The translations under genes were made by a program, and so were the position numbers. Below the pieces are notes generated by a model. The model saw nothing but the letters and a program-made list of their open reading frames with translations, had not been told where the DNA came from and searched no databases. Positions 1-9,953 of a DNA stretch of 64,000 nucleotides are shown here, piece after piece (within the stretch, counting starts at the first letter, position 1; the number at the start of each line of letters is the position of its first letter). The DNA comes from Pyxicephalus adspersus. Lineage: Eukaryota > Chordata > Amphibia > Anura > Pyxicephalidae. The DNA lies in the NCBI RefSeq assembly GCF_032062135.1, contig NC_092870.1:645397-709396 (forward strand). The letters run 5' to 3'.

Positions 1-381
1 CCTCCTGTTTTCTTCATGGTCACCACAATAGGAGAAACCCATTCTGATGCATCAATTTTCTCAATCACGTCTTGCTCTAGTAGTTTTTTAAGTTCTTGGG
101 AAACAGCTTTTTTTTACAGAGAAAGGTAACCTCCTTATCTTCTGACGCACTGGTTGGACATCTGGGCGCACTTTAATTTTGTGTACAAAGTTTTTTGCAC
201 AGCCCAATGCGTTGTCAGTACGTGATGAAACACTGGACACTGGTTGCAGGTTAGAATATGAAGAATGGCTCTGATTAGTAGTAGCAGTAGTAACAGTGCA
301 TAAAAGTTTATCTGGACTGAAAATGTCATTGTTATCCACACTTAAGACAGAAACTTCTGGAGAAGCAACTTCCTGAACCTG
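1..381 (-). pseudogene. Gypsy pol fragment, start of reverse transcriptase
   Basis: Read on the minus strand, the segment encodes the lead-in to a Ty3/Gypsy reverse transcriptase: a piece ending in KIRRLPFSVKK followed by AVSQELKKLL and then IDASEWVSPIVVTMKKTGG at the window edge, the conserved approach to RT block 1 with the bound-substrate signature S-P-I/V-V. It follows gag directly. The normal protease segment between gag and RT is missing or reduced to about 80 codons without a visible D-S/T-G, so this copy is internally deleted. The remainder of pol lies left of base 1. A retroelement relic is certain; the exact clade is not. Confidence 0.75.
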
Positions 382-1176
382 TCAAGCAGTAGAATTACGG
401 CAGATTTTTGCAGAGTGTCTGATTTTCTTACATTTGCGGCATTGTGCGTCCTTTGCAAGGCATGAAGCATAGTTAGTTATGTGCTGTGTGGAACCACATC
501 TGAAGCAGTACTTGTTTTGTGCATGTACAGCTCTGCGCTGCAGTTCAGGCAAATTTCTTGTCACACCCCTGTATTGAGCCTGAGTGTATGTATCAGGAGA
601 AGTAGATTCAGAATTCACAGCCTGTACAGTACCAGTAGTCCCCTGGCTGAGGATTTTTGCCTCTGCCACAGCAGTTTCATTTTGACTTGAAATTGTAATA
701 GCCTTTGCAAGGGTTAAATCGTGTTCCAAAAGTAATCTCTCTCTAATACAGGCTGATTTTGATTTTTCCACAAGTTGATCTCTTATCATTTCCTCTGTTA
801 AAGCACCAAAATCACAGGTAACAATCAGCTCTCTCGAAGCTGCAATATAGAGTATTGTGGATTCGCCTGCATGCTGTCCACGTTGCCGGAATTTATATCT
901 TTCTGCAACCACATTTACTTTAGGCACGAAGTTTTTTAGCGCAGTGAGAGCTGAATCATAAGAATCATCTGCTACAGGTAAAGTGTAGAACATACGCTGT
1001 CCTTCTGCTCCCAGGCAGTAAATAAGCAAAGCATGTTTTCTAGCATTGGGTAAGGACTCCTGATTAGCAGCAAGTATGTAATTCTCAAACATCCGAATCC
1101 ATGCAGTAAAATGCAGTAAAGGCTCACCCGGGTGTGGAAGTAAAGGTGCAGGTTTCTGTAAAGACAGAAGAGACAT
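382..1176 (-). CDS. Gypsy gag-like protein with zinc knuckle
   Basis: An open reading frame of about 264 codons on the minus strand, starting at the ATG at 1176 (MSLLSLQKP). A longer version begins at TTG inside the primer-binding site and is not the likely start. The middle holds the gag helical region (FTAWIRMFENYIL, LLIYCLGAEGQRMFYTL, then FRQRGQHAGEST). The C-terminus has a CCHC-like knuckle CFRCGSTQHITNYASC, where the spacing between H and the last C is longer than canonical, followed by a second C-x2-C (CRKCKKIRHSAKIC). This arrangement is typical of the vertebrate Gypsy lineage whose ORF-free copies are annotated as K02A2.6-like polyproteins. The frame is uninterrupted, so the copy may be fairly young, although downstream pol looks deleted. 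Confidence 0.75.
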   Translation of the reverse strand: MSLLSLQKPAPLLPHPGEPLLHFTAWIRMFENYILAANQESLPNARKHALLIYCLGAEGQRMFYTLPVADDSYDSALTALKNFVPKVNVVAERYKFRQRGQHAGESTILYIAASRELIVTCDFGALTEEMIRDQLVEKSKSACIRERLLLEHDLTLAKAITISSQNETAVAEAKILSQGTTGTVQAVNSESTSPDTYTQAQYRGVTRNLPELQRRAVHAQNKYCFRCGSTQHITNYASCLAKDAQCRKCKKIRHSAKICRNSTA

Positions 1177-1191
1177 CCTCGTCGCCAATTT
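1177..1191 (-). other. Primer-binding-site region of the Gypsy element
   Basis: On the minus strand the sequence TTGGCGACGAGGATG runs straight into the gag start codon. A TGG-initiated stretch immediately inside the LTR end is the expected primer site for tRNA-primed reverse transcription; overlap of the site with the start of gag is typical of this Gypsy group. The tRNA identity is not assigned. Confidence 0.6.
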
Positions 1192-1585
1192 TGTTGTGTC
1201 CAGTAATCAAGAAAGCAACTTAAACCAGGTTTATTTACAGGATTCACCAACTATATACATGAGCAGTGTCTGTAGTACATCTTCAGAGCAGAGCAGGACA
1301 GGAACCAACAACAACAGCAATATAGATTGTCTTAAGGAGTAAACAACTTGAACAGTGACATCTAAAGGCCAGATGGATGAATACTACAGTATCTTTCTTA
1401 AAATTGACAGTATTCCTTTGGAAGTATCCTCTTTGCACACATAATGTAGTCCAAGAAAGAGAAACCCGAGTCAGGAACCCATTTATCCAACATTTATACA
1501 TTACTCCACATGGATACTGGCAATTTATCAATACCCCTTTGGAGAATTTCTCAATAATTAAAATAGCAACTACATTATTGTAACC
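1192..1585 (-). mobile_element. Probable 5' LTR of the minus-strand Gypsy element
   Basis: The plus-strand sequence begins TGTTGTGTCC just outside the primer site, so the minus-strand LTR ends in ...ACAACA. An AATAAA on the minus strand about 40 bases before that end (within CCTGTAAATAAACC) fits the poly(A) signal of an LTR R region. The outer boundary near 1585 (CA on the plus strand) is a guess: the second LTR needed to fix it is outside the window. Confidence 0.5.
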
Positions 1586-1669
1586 CAGTTTACCAACAAG
1601 TTACATTGAATTACATTTTTCATCCATGCTCACTAACACTTGTATTTGTGAGCAAGTCTAATATCCACT

Positions 1670-2687
1670 ATGAATTTACATGCTTCTGCCGCACTTGATA
1701 ATAATAATGTCCTAAGTCTCTACCCATCCTATCAAATATCCCAATCCGCACCCCATTCAGGCGCTATTCCCAAAATTAAATCACAAGAATCTTTTTTAGG
1801 ACCACTAACCGAACGGATCCCTTCCCCCAAACAACTAAAAGGCTCAATTCCAGAGTATTTTGCAAAACTCCCACCACAGAGCCAGACTTAGAAATTATTA
1901 ACCTGTCTTCCTACCAATTAAACTCTAGGGAAAAAGAGGTATTTAGGCTGGGCCTGTCATTCTGCCCTTCAAGCAGACTAGACAAGTTTGAACTTATTAA
2001 GGATATACACTTATTTGCTAGAAAGCTCACTCTTAAACTTATGTATAGCAACCTAATGTTTCTCTCGATACAACACAAATTAAGGATCTCAAAATAGATG
2101 ACTTTAGGAATATGAAAATTCTACATGAATTATACCAGGAAAGTAATTCAGAAAGTGAATTAGGTTCGACACCCCTTCTTTAGGTTTAACACCTATCGAA
2201 ACATTCTAAACACCAACCATACCTATCAAACGTAACCAATCAACCTTTTTTCCTTCTCTTACTTTCAACACTCATGTGCAAACATTTTTTAATATTATGA
2301 CCAAAAAAATACTGGAATTTGACCCCAGATCCACACACATGGCATCCAACATCACTAAACAACAACAATAAGCTTTGAAAAACCTTCATAATAATAAACT
2401 AATCACGATAAAACCAGCCGATAAAGGCGGTAATATTGTTATCATGGATAATCACCAATACATTCAGATGTGTTTAGATATTTTAGACAATAGAGACTGG
2501 TACAATACCATCAACAAAACAGATATAGAATTATACTATAAGGAGTACTACTCATTACTGAGGCTCATGCAACAGGTATAATTGATACAAAAACGAAAGA
2601 ATTTTTATAGATAAAACACCCAGTGATACCAACATTCCACAGCCTCCCCAAAGTTCACAAAAATCTAATAAAACCACCCGGGCACCC
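1670..2687 (+). pseudogene. Penelope-like element, N-terminal part of the RT protein
   Basis: Frame-broken plus-strand coding sequence. Recognisable in order: a VNLSS-type block (IINLSSYQLNSREKEVF, then GLSFCPSSRLDKFELIKD and LFARKLTLKL), the LITIKPADKGGNIVIMD motif that is highly characteristic of Penelope-like and telomerase-related RTs, and SLPKVHKNLIKPPG at the end. The order and motifs match the N-terminal half of Penelope/Neptune-type proteins. Several frameshifts and stops separate the blocks, so this copy is dead. The reading is cut at 2687 by an inserted LTR and resumes at 3721 in the same protein context. Confidence 0.85.
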
Positions 2688-3720
2688 TGTGGCAGGCGCA
2701 GCACTATAAAGTGCCTTGTGCGCTGTGGTATTAGAAGAATTATTATCTCTGTCTCTCTTTTGTCTGATCAGACGGTCTTTACTCTAGTACCGTTTCATAA
2801 AAGTAGTAGAGCACACCAAATACTTTAAATAACCTCTTTAATAACTTCAAACTTTCTTCATATAACACTGCTGCTTCTGCAGCGGAAGGTCTATGTACAA
2901 ACATGTAGTGAATGAGGTATCATAAAATGGTGGATCAACAGTTTCAATCTTGTTTGTCACATAAGATGGTGGACATAAGATGGTGGATGAATCTGACTCT
3001 CAGGTAGAGAACTTTGACATGCAAGATAATTTACACTACGTCTCTCAGTCTACTCTTATTCTGTATAATCCGCTCTGTATTAGATAGAACTGTTCGGTTG
3101 CAGTATGACATGGTAAGATGGAACTATGAAGATTGATGGATAAGAGGTTTGGTTGGTAAGAGGTTGAAGTTGGTTAATTTGTTGTTTGTTGTTGTTGTTG
3201 TTGTTGTTGATGATGATGTTGTTGGTGGAACTTTTAAGCAAACACATAAGAGGTTCAACAGACAATCCCAATCACTATTAAATTACAGAAATCTATATAA
3301 CTGCATTAAATACCTTTTTGGCCTTTTGTCTACTTCTATGAAACTCTCTGACTGATCTCTTCTCTTCTCTCTCTGTTTGCACACTGAATGCAGCCTGTTT
3401 GCTAGGGAATTTCCCCATAGACACAGTGTAAGGCTGGTTGTGATTAGTTTAGGCCTCTGCATAGTGTAAGACTCACTATGATTGGCTTACCTCTTCTACC
3501 TAGATAATGAATCTTAAAGGTACATTTTCCTTTTCTGCCTATGTTAACAAAATGCATATAACTGTTATAAACATTCACAACCATAAAGTACAGTGATAAC
3601 TCTGCTTCTAGTTTGAACATATGAGCATATGAGCTGTATACTGGGGTTATTGGCAGGTTCAGGTGTATACAGAACGTACTGCACTAATAACCTAGGACAG
3701 GTTTTAGCTGGCCAGCTACA
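2688..3720. mobile_element. Solo LTR (1,033 bp) inserted in the Penelope-like element
   Basis: The segment starts TGTGGCAGG and ends GGCCAGCTACA, giving TGT...ACA termini typical of LTRs. It is flanked by CACCC (2683-2687) and CGCCC (3721-3725), a 5-bp target duplication with one mismatch. The Penelope protein reads KPPGHP before and RPIVAGIDS after, so removing the segment and one copy of the duplication restores continuity. A TATAAA lies at 2704. The body contains several copies of an ATAAGATGGTGG-type motif around 2920-3000 and a (TTG)n tract. No retroviral coding sequence is present, hence a solo LTR left by LTR-LTR recombination. Orientation and family are unknown. Confidence 0.75.
3180..3226. 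repeat. (TTG)n / (GAT)n microsatellite
   Basis: TTG repeats grade into a few GAT units and back to GTT. The valine/asparagine-rich ORFs on both strands here are merely its translation. Confidence 0.9.
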
Positions 3721-4758
3721 CGCCCTATAGTGGCAGGTATTGACTCAATTTCCTCCAGAGCCAGTGATTTGATTGACTCTTATCTCCGACCTTACGTAAC
3801 CAAACTACCGTCATATCTCAGAGACACCATCCAATTACTTGAAACTTTAAAAGACATGACGGTTCCTCCCAATACACTTTTAACCACAGTAGATGTGGAA
3901 GCTTTATATAGTAGTATACCGCACACTTTGGGTTTAAGGTCAATAGCCTCCTTTCTTGACACTGGGGACCCATCTCTGGGACCTTACAATACGTTTATTC
4001 TAAAACTTCTAAAATTTATTCTGACTCGCAACATATTTGCATTCAATGACCAAATATATCTGCAATCACAAGGGGTCGCGGTGGGGACAAAATGTGCCCC
4101 ATCCTATGTGAATTTATACCTCGGACATTGGGAGAAAAATCTTTTCTCTAAACATGACTTTCACCCTTACCACAAACATATCTTTCTTTGGCGTCGATAC
4201 ATCGACGATATTTTCATCATCTGGACAGGCTCAAGAGATATGCTAAACAAGATGCTACAATCACTCCCACTAAATAATTACAATCTCAAATTCACTTGGA
4301 ACATTGATTTCCACCAGATACCCTTTTTAGATGTTTCCATCATTTCCCCTGACCTCCATATTACCACCACACTATATAGAAAAGAAACAGCTGGAAACAC
4401 CATTCTTTATGCTAAAAGTGCACATCCGAGAGCTTTAATTAAGAGTCCTTACAGCCAAATGCTTAGGCTCAAGAGAAATTGTACATTGTACAAAGATTTT
4501 AAGACAGAAGCCAAAGCTCTGACACAAAGACTCATAGCCAGAGGCTATAGTAAGAAACTTCTCAAAAGGACCTACCAAAAGGTCTCCAAACTAGATACTG
4601 GAGGCCTTTTATCAAATACTGCATCCACACAAACTCCACACAAACTACTGTTGCACCTCAAGATTGTTTATGAATATGTAAATGTATATAGAGATATATA
4701 TATGTATAAATATATAGATGTATTCATAGATGTACGACTAGGTATGTGTGGTTCCTAA
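3721..4758 (+). pseudogene. Penelope-like element reverse transcriptase core
   Basis: An open stretch of about 340 codons. It begins with VAGIDSISSRASDLIDSYL, has the palm motif TTVDVEALYSSIPH (catalytic Asp of RT motif A), the motif B region SQGVAVGTKCAPSYVNLYLG, and motif C YIDDIFIIWTG with the paired aspartates. It then continues into the thumb (LKFTWNIDFHQIPFLDV, TTTLYRKETAGNTILYAKS, PYSQMLRLKRNC) and the RGYSKKLLKRTYQKV tail. All three catalytic aspartates are present. RT of Penelope-like elements copies element RNA at a nicked target. The frame runs out of recognisable protein at about 4,640; the last part (AT-rich, tyrosine/valine repeats) is probably not element protein. The ATG used by the ORF lies in the middle of the original protein. 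Confidence 0.92.
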
Positions 4759-5090
4759 TAATTAGACTGTATCTAACTAGCATGACCCAATACAGTTGAA
4801 CCTTCTTTAATTGAATATCTATATGCATTGATAGGAATATAATTTCCATATTTATGCAGATAAAAGATAGATAAAATATACCTAAATAACACTACCTATC
4901 ATTACTAAATTTAATGAACATCATGGATTTAATCACCAATTAATAAAGACCATTGGCGCATTCTTACCTCCGATCCTTATATTAACAATGTCTTGGAAGA
5001 AAAACCCTGCATTACATTTTGAAGATCAAAATTCATTACGAATTTGATCTTCATTTAATCCCCAATCTACGGATCCTAAACTGAATAAAA
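4759..5090 (+). other. Frame-broken linker between RT and GIY-YIG domain
   Basis: About 330 bases of AT-rich sequence without a usable frame. Short plus-strand snatches (around 4990-5090) look like the Penelope linker, but stops interrupt them. I see no separate feature. Confidence 0.5.
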
Positions 5091-5541
5091 CTCATGGAAC
5101 TTTTAAATGTGGTTCTTGTAACCAATGTGAGTGGATCTTAGAAAATAAGGCATTAATATTACCTAATGGCACTACACACAAAATCCATTACCAGGTCAAC
5201 TGCCAATCAGAAGGCGTTATCTACTTAATCAACTGTATATGCGGAAGATTCTATGTAGGAAAAACTAAAAGATTGTTCCGTAAACGTATATACAAACATG
5301 TATATTTAATTAAAAATGCAAAAATGACAACCCCGCTGAGCTATCACGTTGGAACAGAACACCAATTCAATATTCATTGTATTAGTAGTTCGCTGCACTT
5401 GAACAAATACCCTTAAATCCCAGAGGAGGCGACCATGATAAAAAATTGCTACAGGCGGAAACTAAATGGATATTTTTTCTTAAAGCTAATTACTTTCCAG
5501 GGCTTAATGACACCTTCAGTTTTAAACCCTTTCTTTAATAG
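5091..5541 (+). pseudogene. Penelope-like element GIY-YIG endonuclease domain
   Basis: In one plus-strand frame: a C-x2-C-x2-C block (FKCGSCNQC) that precedes the nuclease in Penelope-like elements, then VIYLINCICGRFYVGKTKR, which is the GIY-YIG core in its Penelope form (YLI..C/G-x-FYVGKT), and RIYKHVYLIKN with the conserved Arg/His region. The frame hits a stop after LNKYP at about 5416. In the next frame it resumes as RGGDHDKKLLQAE and TKWIFFLKANYFPGLN, the conserved C-terminus. One frameshift therefore disrupts the domain. The domain cleaves target DNA to prime insertion. Confidence 0.9.
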
Positions 5542-5762
5542 TATCCAATAATGTTAACATTATAATAACTCCCTTTACAATTATATTCAGGGAACAAAAT
5601 CTCTCACTACGTTTTTTAATCTAATAATCTAACATGTGTTCATATGTTTTGTTATAACTATGGTAGAACTAGTTTGTGGTTTCAGTACATTGTTTTGTAA
5701 TATACTGTACTGTACTTGTATTGTACCATATTTGATTGCTATTCGATATTTATCAATATTAC

Positions 5763-5766
<4 letters not shown>

Positions 5767-5815
<49 letters not shown>

Positions 5816-5816
5816 A
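5767..5816. repeat. (TA)n(TG)n microsatellite
   Basis: Roughly 18 TA dinucleotides followed by a short TG run. It lies in the 3' flank of the Penelope-like coding region. Confidence 0.95.
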
Positions 5817-6011
5817 CTTTTGTTACTTTGTTATTTTGATACTATGTAATCCATTGTATATATATGGCATTGAATATTATTAATATTACTATATTTGTAG
5901 GACCAGATTTTGATTTGCCCCCAGAGTACAGGATTACTTGGGGACTCCGTCTCCTTAGGGAGGGATTAACATTGCCATTCCCCCCTCCTCTATACGATTT
6001 GCGGGGACGGG

Positions 6012-6307
6012 GGCACCCAGCTGGGTGCACCATGACGCGGTCCTGCTTCTATTTGAACCAGCACCGCCTCTCCCCGCATATCCCCGTCTTTTCAGACGGG
6101 GATACAGTAGGGCAGCCGGTCTCTGACCGGCTGCAGCATTGATGCGGAGGAGGGAGGGGGGATCGCCCTCCCTCCTCTGCACTGGGGTTTTGCAAGCTAG
6201 AGGAATCACGTTGGAGGGAGGACGCTGAAGGGATGACGCTTTTAGCGCCGCCCTCCGGCGTCCCATCACCCAATAGCCTTAGGGCTATCCCCAGACGTAG
6301 CGTCTGG
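6012..6307. repeat. Cluster of perfect GC-rich hairpins
   Basis: A sharply GC-rich island in AT-rich surroundings. Perfect inverted repeats follow one another: GCACCCAGCTGGGTGC (about 6013-6028); an 11-bp stem TATCCCCGTCT with loop TTTC (6079-6104); a 10-bp stem GCAGCCGGTC with loop TCT (6112-6134); GGAGGG/CCCTCC runs around ATCG (about 6149-6173); ATAGCC/GGCTAT with loop TTA (about 6273); and CCAGACG/CGTCTGG with loop TAG (6291-6307). Overlapping ORFs on both strands here are composition artefacts. It could be part of the Penelope 3' region or a separate insertion. Confidence 0.7.
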
Positions 6308-7021
6308 GCACGTGGGGCGGGGGAGGTCACGGAGACGCCATCCTATTAAGGGAGCGGCGTCCCTGGGATCTCCCTGCACGCCTGGTCTCTGGCTGCTGCT
6401 CTGCATATCTCATCACTTGCTGGCTGCATCATATACCATTACCTACTTGTTGTACTAGGAACACCTAGGATCTACCCTATAAGGTAATAATACCATTGTG
6501 CTATATTGATTGATACACTTATACAGTATTCCAACACTGTTTCCTTAACACAAAATCATAATTGATTCTAATGTATAGATCCCTGACTTAAGTGTAAGGG
6601 TCCCAGCATGAAGAACACAAGACCACTTATACTATATAGAAGAATTTACCTACACTTGACTGCTAACATCCTTTGGAGATATGATATCTCTCTGATATCC
6701 CTCTGATCCTAAAATATTTGACTTTACAAAACCATGTAGGTGTTATAAATCCTTCATAAATTGCTATTTGACATTTATTTATATTGGCTCAAAATACGTC
6801 TATTATCAATTAATAATACAAATAGCTATGTATGTATGTAGTTGGATACCTTTGTGTGTTCTAAAGAACGAAAGCTATCATGTCACAGATAGCACATTAA
6901 TCTAGAATATGTACATCTAAAACATAATACTTGCATTGGTTATTACAAATTTCACATCAAATATTATTTATTGATTTAGGTACAACTCACGCAAATAACC
7001 AACGCATGCTGTCAATAATAC
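6308..7021. other. AT-rich non-coding sequence
   Basis: No ORF with recognisable protein, no tRNA-like fold. A short TATG repeat lies near 6830. Probably the untranslated 3' side of the Penelope-like element or unique intergenic DNA. Confidence 0.4.
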
Positions 7022-7062
7022 TCCTGAAGAAGCCACACTTGGTGAAATGCGTCAGGTATATC
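7010..7062 (+). ncRNA. Hammerhead-ribozyme-like core motif
   Basis: The sequence has CTGAAGA (form CTGANGA), then a short stem GCCA/TGGT closing a 4-base loop, then GAAA, then a near-palindromic TGCGTC ending in GTC, in the order of a minimal type I hammerhead. The flanks ATACTC and AGGTAT can pair at five of six positions to make stem I. The first pair next to the core is C-A, which weakens it. Hammerheads are an established feature of Penelope-like retroelements, and the motif lies 1.5 kb downstream of the GIY-YIG domain. Activity is uncertain. Confidence 0.45.
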
Positions 7063-8086
7063 AAACAACATGCTTTGATGATCAAATACTATGTATGGTT
7101 AACAATATATATGTTGATGAGTTGTTGTATGTCTAGCACCAATTCTTGGCCTATGGTGAACCCCAGGATAATATTGTGGTTCAAATCAACCTTTGATTAC
7201 TATGTATTGTATTGAGCAATCATAAGATTTGAATTACTTTTGTTGACCACTAGTTTGTACAGTGGCCCTTCACAATTGTCAAGTTCTATTATAAACATTG
7301 TATGTATGTTTGAATACATTGTTTGTGCCAAAAACCCTGCTGAAATCTCTGTCTCTGCTTTGTTTTGGTCTCTACACATTGTACTAATACAGCTTCCTAG
7401 TTCAGATGAAAAATTAAACAATATATACGTGTCTGATGAAGCTAGAACTAACATATGTGTTGCTTCATATAGCCAAAGGGCATAAGGGGGTAATATATTG
7501 TATGATTCACACAAGAGCTGTAGGTATCACTTAAGTGTATGAGCGGCACTTACACTGTGGCCTTATTAATACATCACTACACATACATACATATTAATAC
7601 TCATTATCCATTCTTGCTGAAGGTTGATCTACCGACTATGTTATTCATAAGATATTAACAAATATCCATTCCTAGCAAACATTCTTTAGATAAAAGCATT
7701 GCTTGATGACTTCTCAGGTACCACACTAGAACAACATGGGGATTATAGTCCTGATGAATGATTGTTAGGGGTAAATTATTTAACAAAATTTAACAAAACA
7801 AGAAAAAAAATATTTTAAAAAGATATCTGATAAGCCTCAACCAAACAGGACATAAAAAAAATAATAAAAATGAAAATTGCAACAAAAATGTTCTGTTGGC
7901 CATCAAACAAAATAAAACACAAAGACTTCAAAAGACAAACAGTAAACCAAAGACTCAACTTCTGGTGTGTACACAGACTTCCAGGGACTTCTAGCTCTTT
8001 TGTGAGAAGACTTCACACCTAGAGGAACAAAGGGTTAACCAAAAAAAACAAACAATCACAATTCATCGCAAAGGGATGTTCCAAAC
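7063..8086. other. Non-coding, AT-rich
   Basis: Contains another CTGATGAAGC at about 7434 without a matching GAAA half, and A-rich sequence near 7800-7930. No supported gene. Confidence 0.4.
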
Positions 8087-8186
8087 TTCCATGCAAAAAG
8101 TGTTACATTTTTTGCATGGAAATTTATTTTGGATTGTAGGCTCTAATTCACCGAATTACCGCATAATTTACTGAAATATGTCCAAA
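8087..8186 (-). repeat. Hairpin repeat, copy 1
   Basis: CCATGCAAAAA and TTTTTTGCATGG flank a short loop GTGTTACA. The reverse complement of the segment, including the outer part with CCTACAAT and AAATAAATTTCC, matches the sequence at 22981-23080. This is a dispersed palindromic repeat present twice in the window in opposite orientations. Confidence 0.7.
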
Positions 8187-8217
8187 AGTTTATAAATTTA
8201 ATAATAAATTTTTTTTT

Positions 8218-8679
8218 TTATAAAAAATGTTCGTGATCCTCATGAACATTTAGAAATGTACAGTATCTTTTAATATGCCCAGGCCTGTTGCACTTGTAGC
8301 ATCTAAATGATTTTGGCCTTCTTGTACTCTTGTATATGACAGATATGTCTGATGTATACCTCTGGTTGTCTTGTTCACACCAGTCCCTGAGTATATTTAT
8401 GAATTGTTGGTAAGAGGAAGCATTCCTAAGCGCAATCCTAACAGGATAGCTTACAAGAAATTTATTAGCCATCAAATAAAGAAAATCCATGTCATCAAAT
8501 GAAATATCTGGACAGTTATACACTACCCTATAAAGTGAAAGATACTCATTGCAGAATAATATTGGATCATCTCCTCGTCTGAATTTCATTCTGGATAAAT
8601 CCTGAGTACCTCTCCCATCCCTGCTTCCTAACACGTTGCAGTTCTTTTCTCCTACCTTGTGCTCCAACCAACTGATCAT
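8218..8679 (-). pseudogene. LTR-element gag, C-terminal part with zinc knuckle
   Basis: Minus-strand frame of about 150 codons. It contains FCNEYLSLYRVVYNCPDI and LPRDWCEQD-like helical gag sequence (actual NILRDWCEQDNQRY), and ends with a canonical CCHC knuckle CYKCNRPGHIKRYC. It continues the protein encoded just upstream (8567-9229) after a frameshift in the overlap near 8,600-8,680. No protease or RT follows on the minus strand down to 7,760, so pol is deleted. Confidence 0.7.
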
Positions 8680-9229
8680 TATTCATGGATATCTGGGCCG
8701 CAATTAGTCCTGGAAGTGAGGCCTTGCAAAGAGCACATGCATCTTTGTTGCTCAGACCATATTGACACATTACAGCTTCCAGTCTATTGGAGATACTCAC
8801 TGGTGACTCTTGCCCATTAAATTCACCAAGAATCTGGCACAAATGATATTTGTCCTGAACAGTGAGTGTGCTGGTATTTCCCCTTGCAGCTCTAGGTGTA
8901 TCTGCTGATTGTACCCCTGTGAGGGTATTCATCTCAGTGAGAGTGCAGACATTAGCTGACTCTCGCTTGCTTTCTTGTGTACTAAGGGATAAAATGCATT
9001 TCTCTTTGGCCATCAGCTGGGAATTTGCATCTGCCAATTTCATTTCTAGTGCCAAAACAAGTTCTTCCATCTGAGACAATTTTAACTGTAATACATCCAC
9101 AAACTTACATTTAGGAATATAGTCTGCATTGCATTGTTCTATTTGCTGGTGTAGCTCACAGTTTTCCTTTCTTAAATCATTCACTTCAGCTCTTAGTTTA
9201 TCCATCTCAGTGTCAGAGGTAGTTGCCAT
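8567..9229 (-). pseudogene. LTR-element gag, N-terminal coiled-coil part
   Basis: Starts at a true ATG (9227-9229; MATTSDTEMDKLRAEV). The first 100 residues are a strong heptad-repeat coiled coil (LRAEVNDLRKENCELHQQIE, then LQLKLSQMEELVLALEMKLA). A low-complexity Thr-rich linker and a globular gag stretch (YHLCQILGEFNGQESPVSIS, AVMCQYGLSNKDACALCKAS) follow. The C-terminal 40 residues are out of frame with the next gag part. It could belong to an endogenous retrovirus or a Gypsy element; without pol I cannot decide. Confidence 0.65.
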
Positions 9230-9266
9230 TTTAGGTAAACCTTCACCAAATTTTTAAAATTGCTCT

Positions 9267-9512
9267 TTAAGCTCTCTCCTTACTCCAGTACTCCCCTTGT
9301 TGCTCAGCTATGCCTTTGATCCTGAGCAACACTGCTATCTCATTAGCCAGTTTTTCCTTATTTAATTTCTTAGTAAACTGCATAATAAACTGACAATTAT
9401 GTTCCTTACATTGGGATAGTAGTGTTTCAAATTGACTTTTAACAGGTTCCTCTGCACATGTACGATAACTGGCAGAGGCATGCTTGTTAACATAAGTATG
9501 CACAAATTCCAT
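9267..9512 (-). CDS. Small ORF upstream of gag in the LTR element
   Basis: 81 codons from a true ATG at 9510-9512, ending 37 bases before the gag ATG. It is rich in charged residues with a heptad-like stretch (FETLLSQCKEHNCQFIMQF, LNKEKLANEIAVLLRI). It sits between the primer-binding site and gag, so it is either an extra small ORF of this element family or leader sequence that happens to be open. No family recognised. Confidence 0.4.
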   Translation of the reverse strand: MEFVHTYVNKHASASYRTCAEEPVKSQFETLLSQCKEHNCQFIMQFTKKLNKEKLANEIAVLLRIKGIAEQQGEYWSKERA

Positions 9513-9933
9513 TTTACAAAGCTACAATCAACCCAAGAAACAAACGATAATACACAACCAATAAACACACACTGTCAATACTATTACACTCACACAAGTC
9601 TGAATTCAAAGTCAGACTACCAACAGAGGGCAAATTGTTCCTCTAAAAAAAAATATCAATTCTGTGCATGTAGAACTCAACTCACATTCCATAATTCTAC
9701 CAATTTTCCCTGCATAAACATACACTCAAGCAAAATATTAAATGTAAAACATATGCAAATTCAATGTAAACCAATCATTACATACCAATTCCTCCATTTC
9801 TTCAATGTCCAAGAACCAGTCAACTCTGCATCGCGATCCTTACAGCAGGTCTGGTTGGTCCTTCAGCTAAGTTTACCTAAATGTCTAGAAACATAACTCA
9901 TCTGTCCTGTGGGTTCTATGTGGGACTTTCCAC

Positions 9934-9951
9934 ACGCTTTTTGGGGTGCCA
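9934..9951 (-). other. Primer-binding site of the minus-strand LTR element
   Basis: On the minus strand TGGCACCCCAAAAAGCGT lies two bases inside an LTR end ...CATTCTACA. The TGG start and the 2-base spacer are the standard retroviral/LTR-retrotransposon arrangement. The matching tRNA is not identified. Confidence 0.7.
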
Positions 9952-9953
9952 AA

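Noticed and set aside
3080..3355. ORFs with poly-Val/Asp or poly-Asn
   Set aside because: Translation of the (TTG)n/(GAT)n microsatellite within the solo LTR.
5842..6330. Overlapping ORFs on both strands in the GC-rich island
   Set aside because: They exist because of low stop frequency in GC-rich DNA; Arg/Pro/Gly-rich, no recognisable domain.
5930..6400. CpG-island promoter of a host gene
   Set aside because: No downstream coding sequence or exon fits, and the GC content is explained by a cluster of hairpins; I cannot exclude it but have no support.
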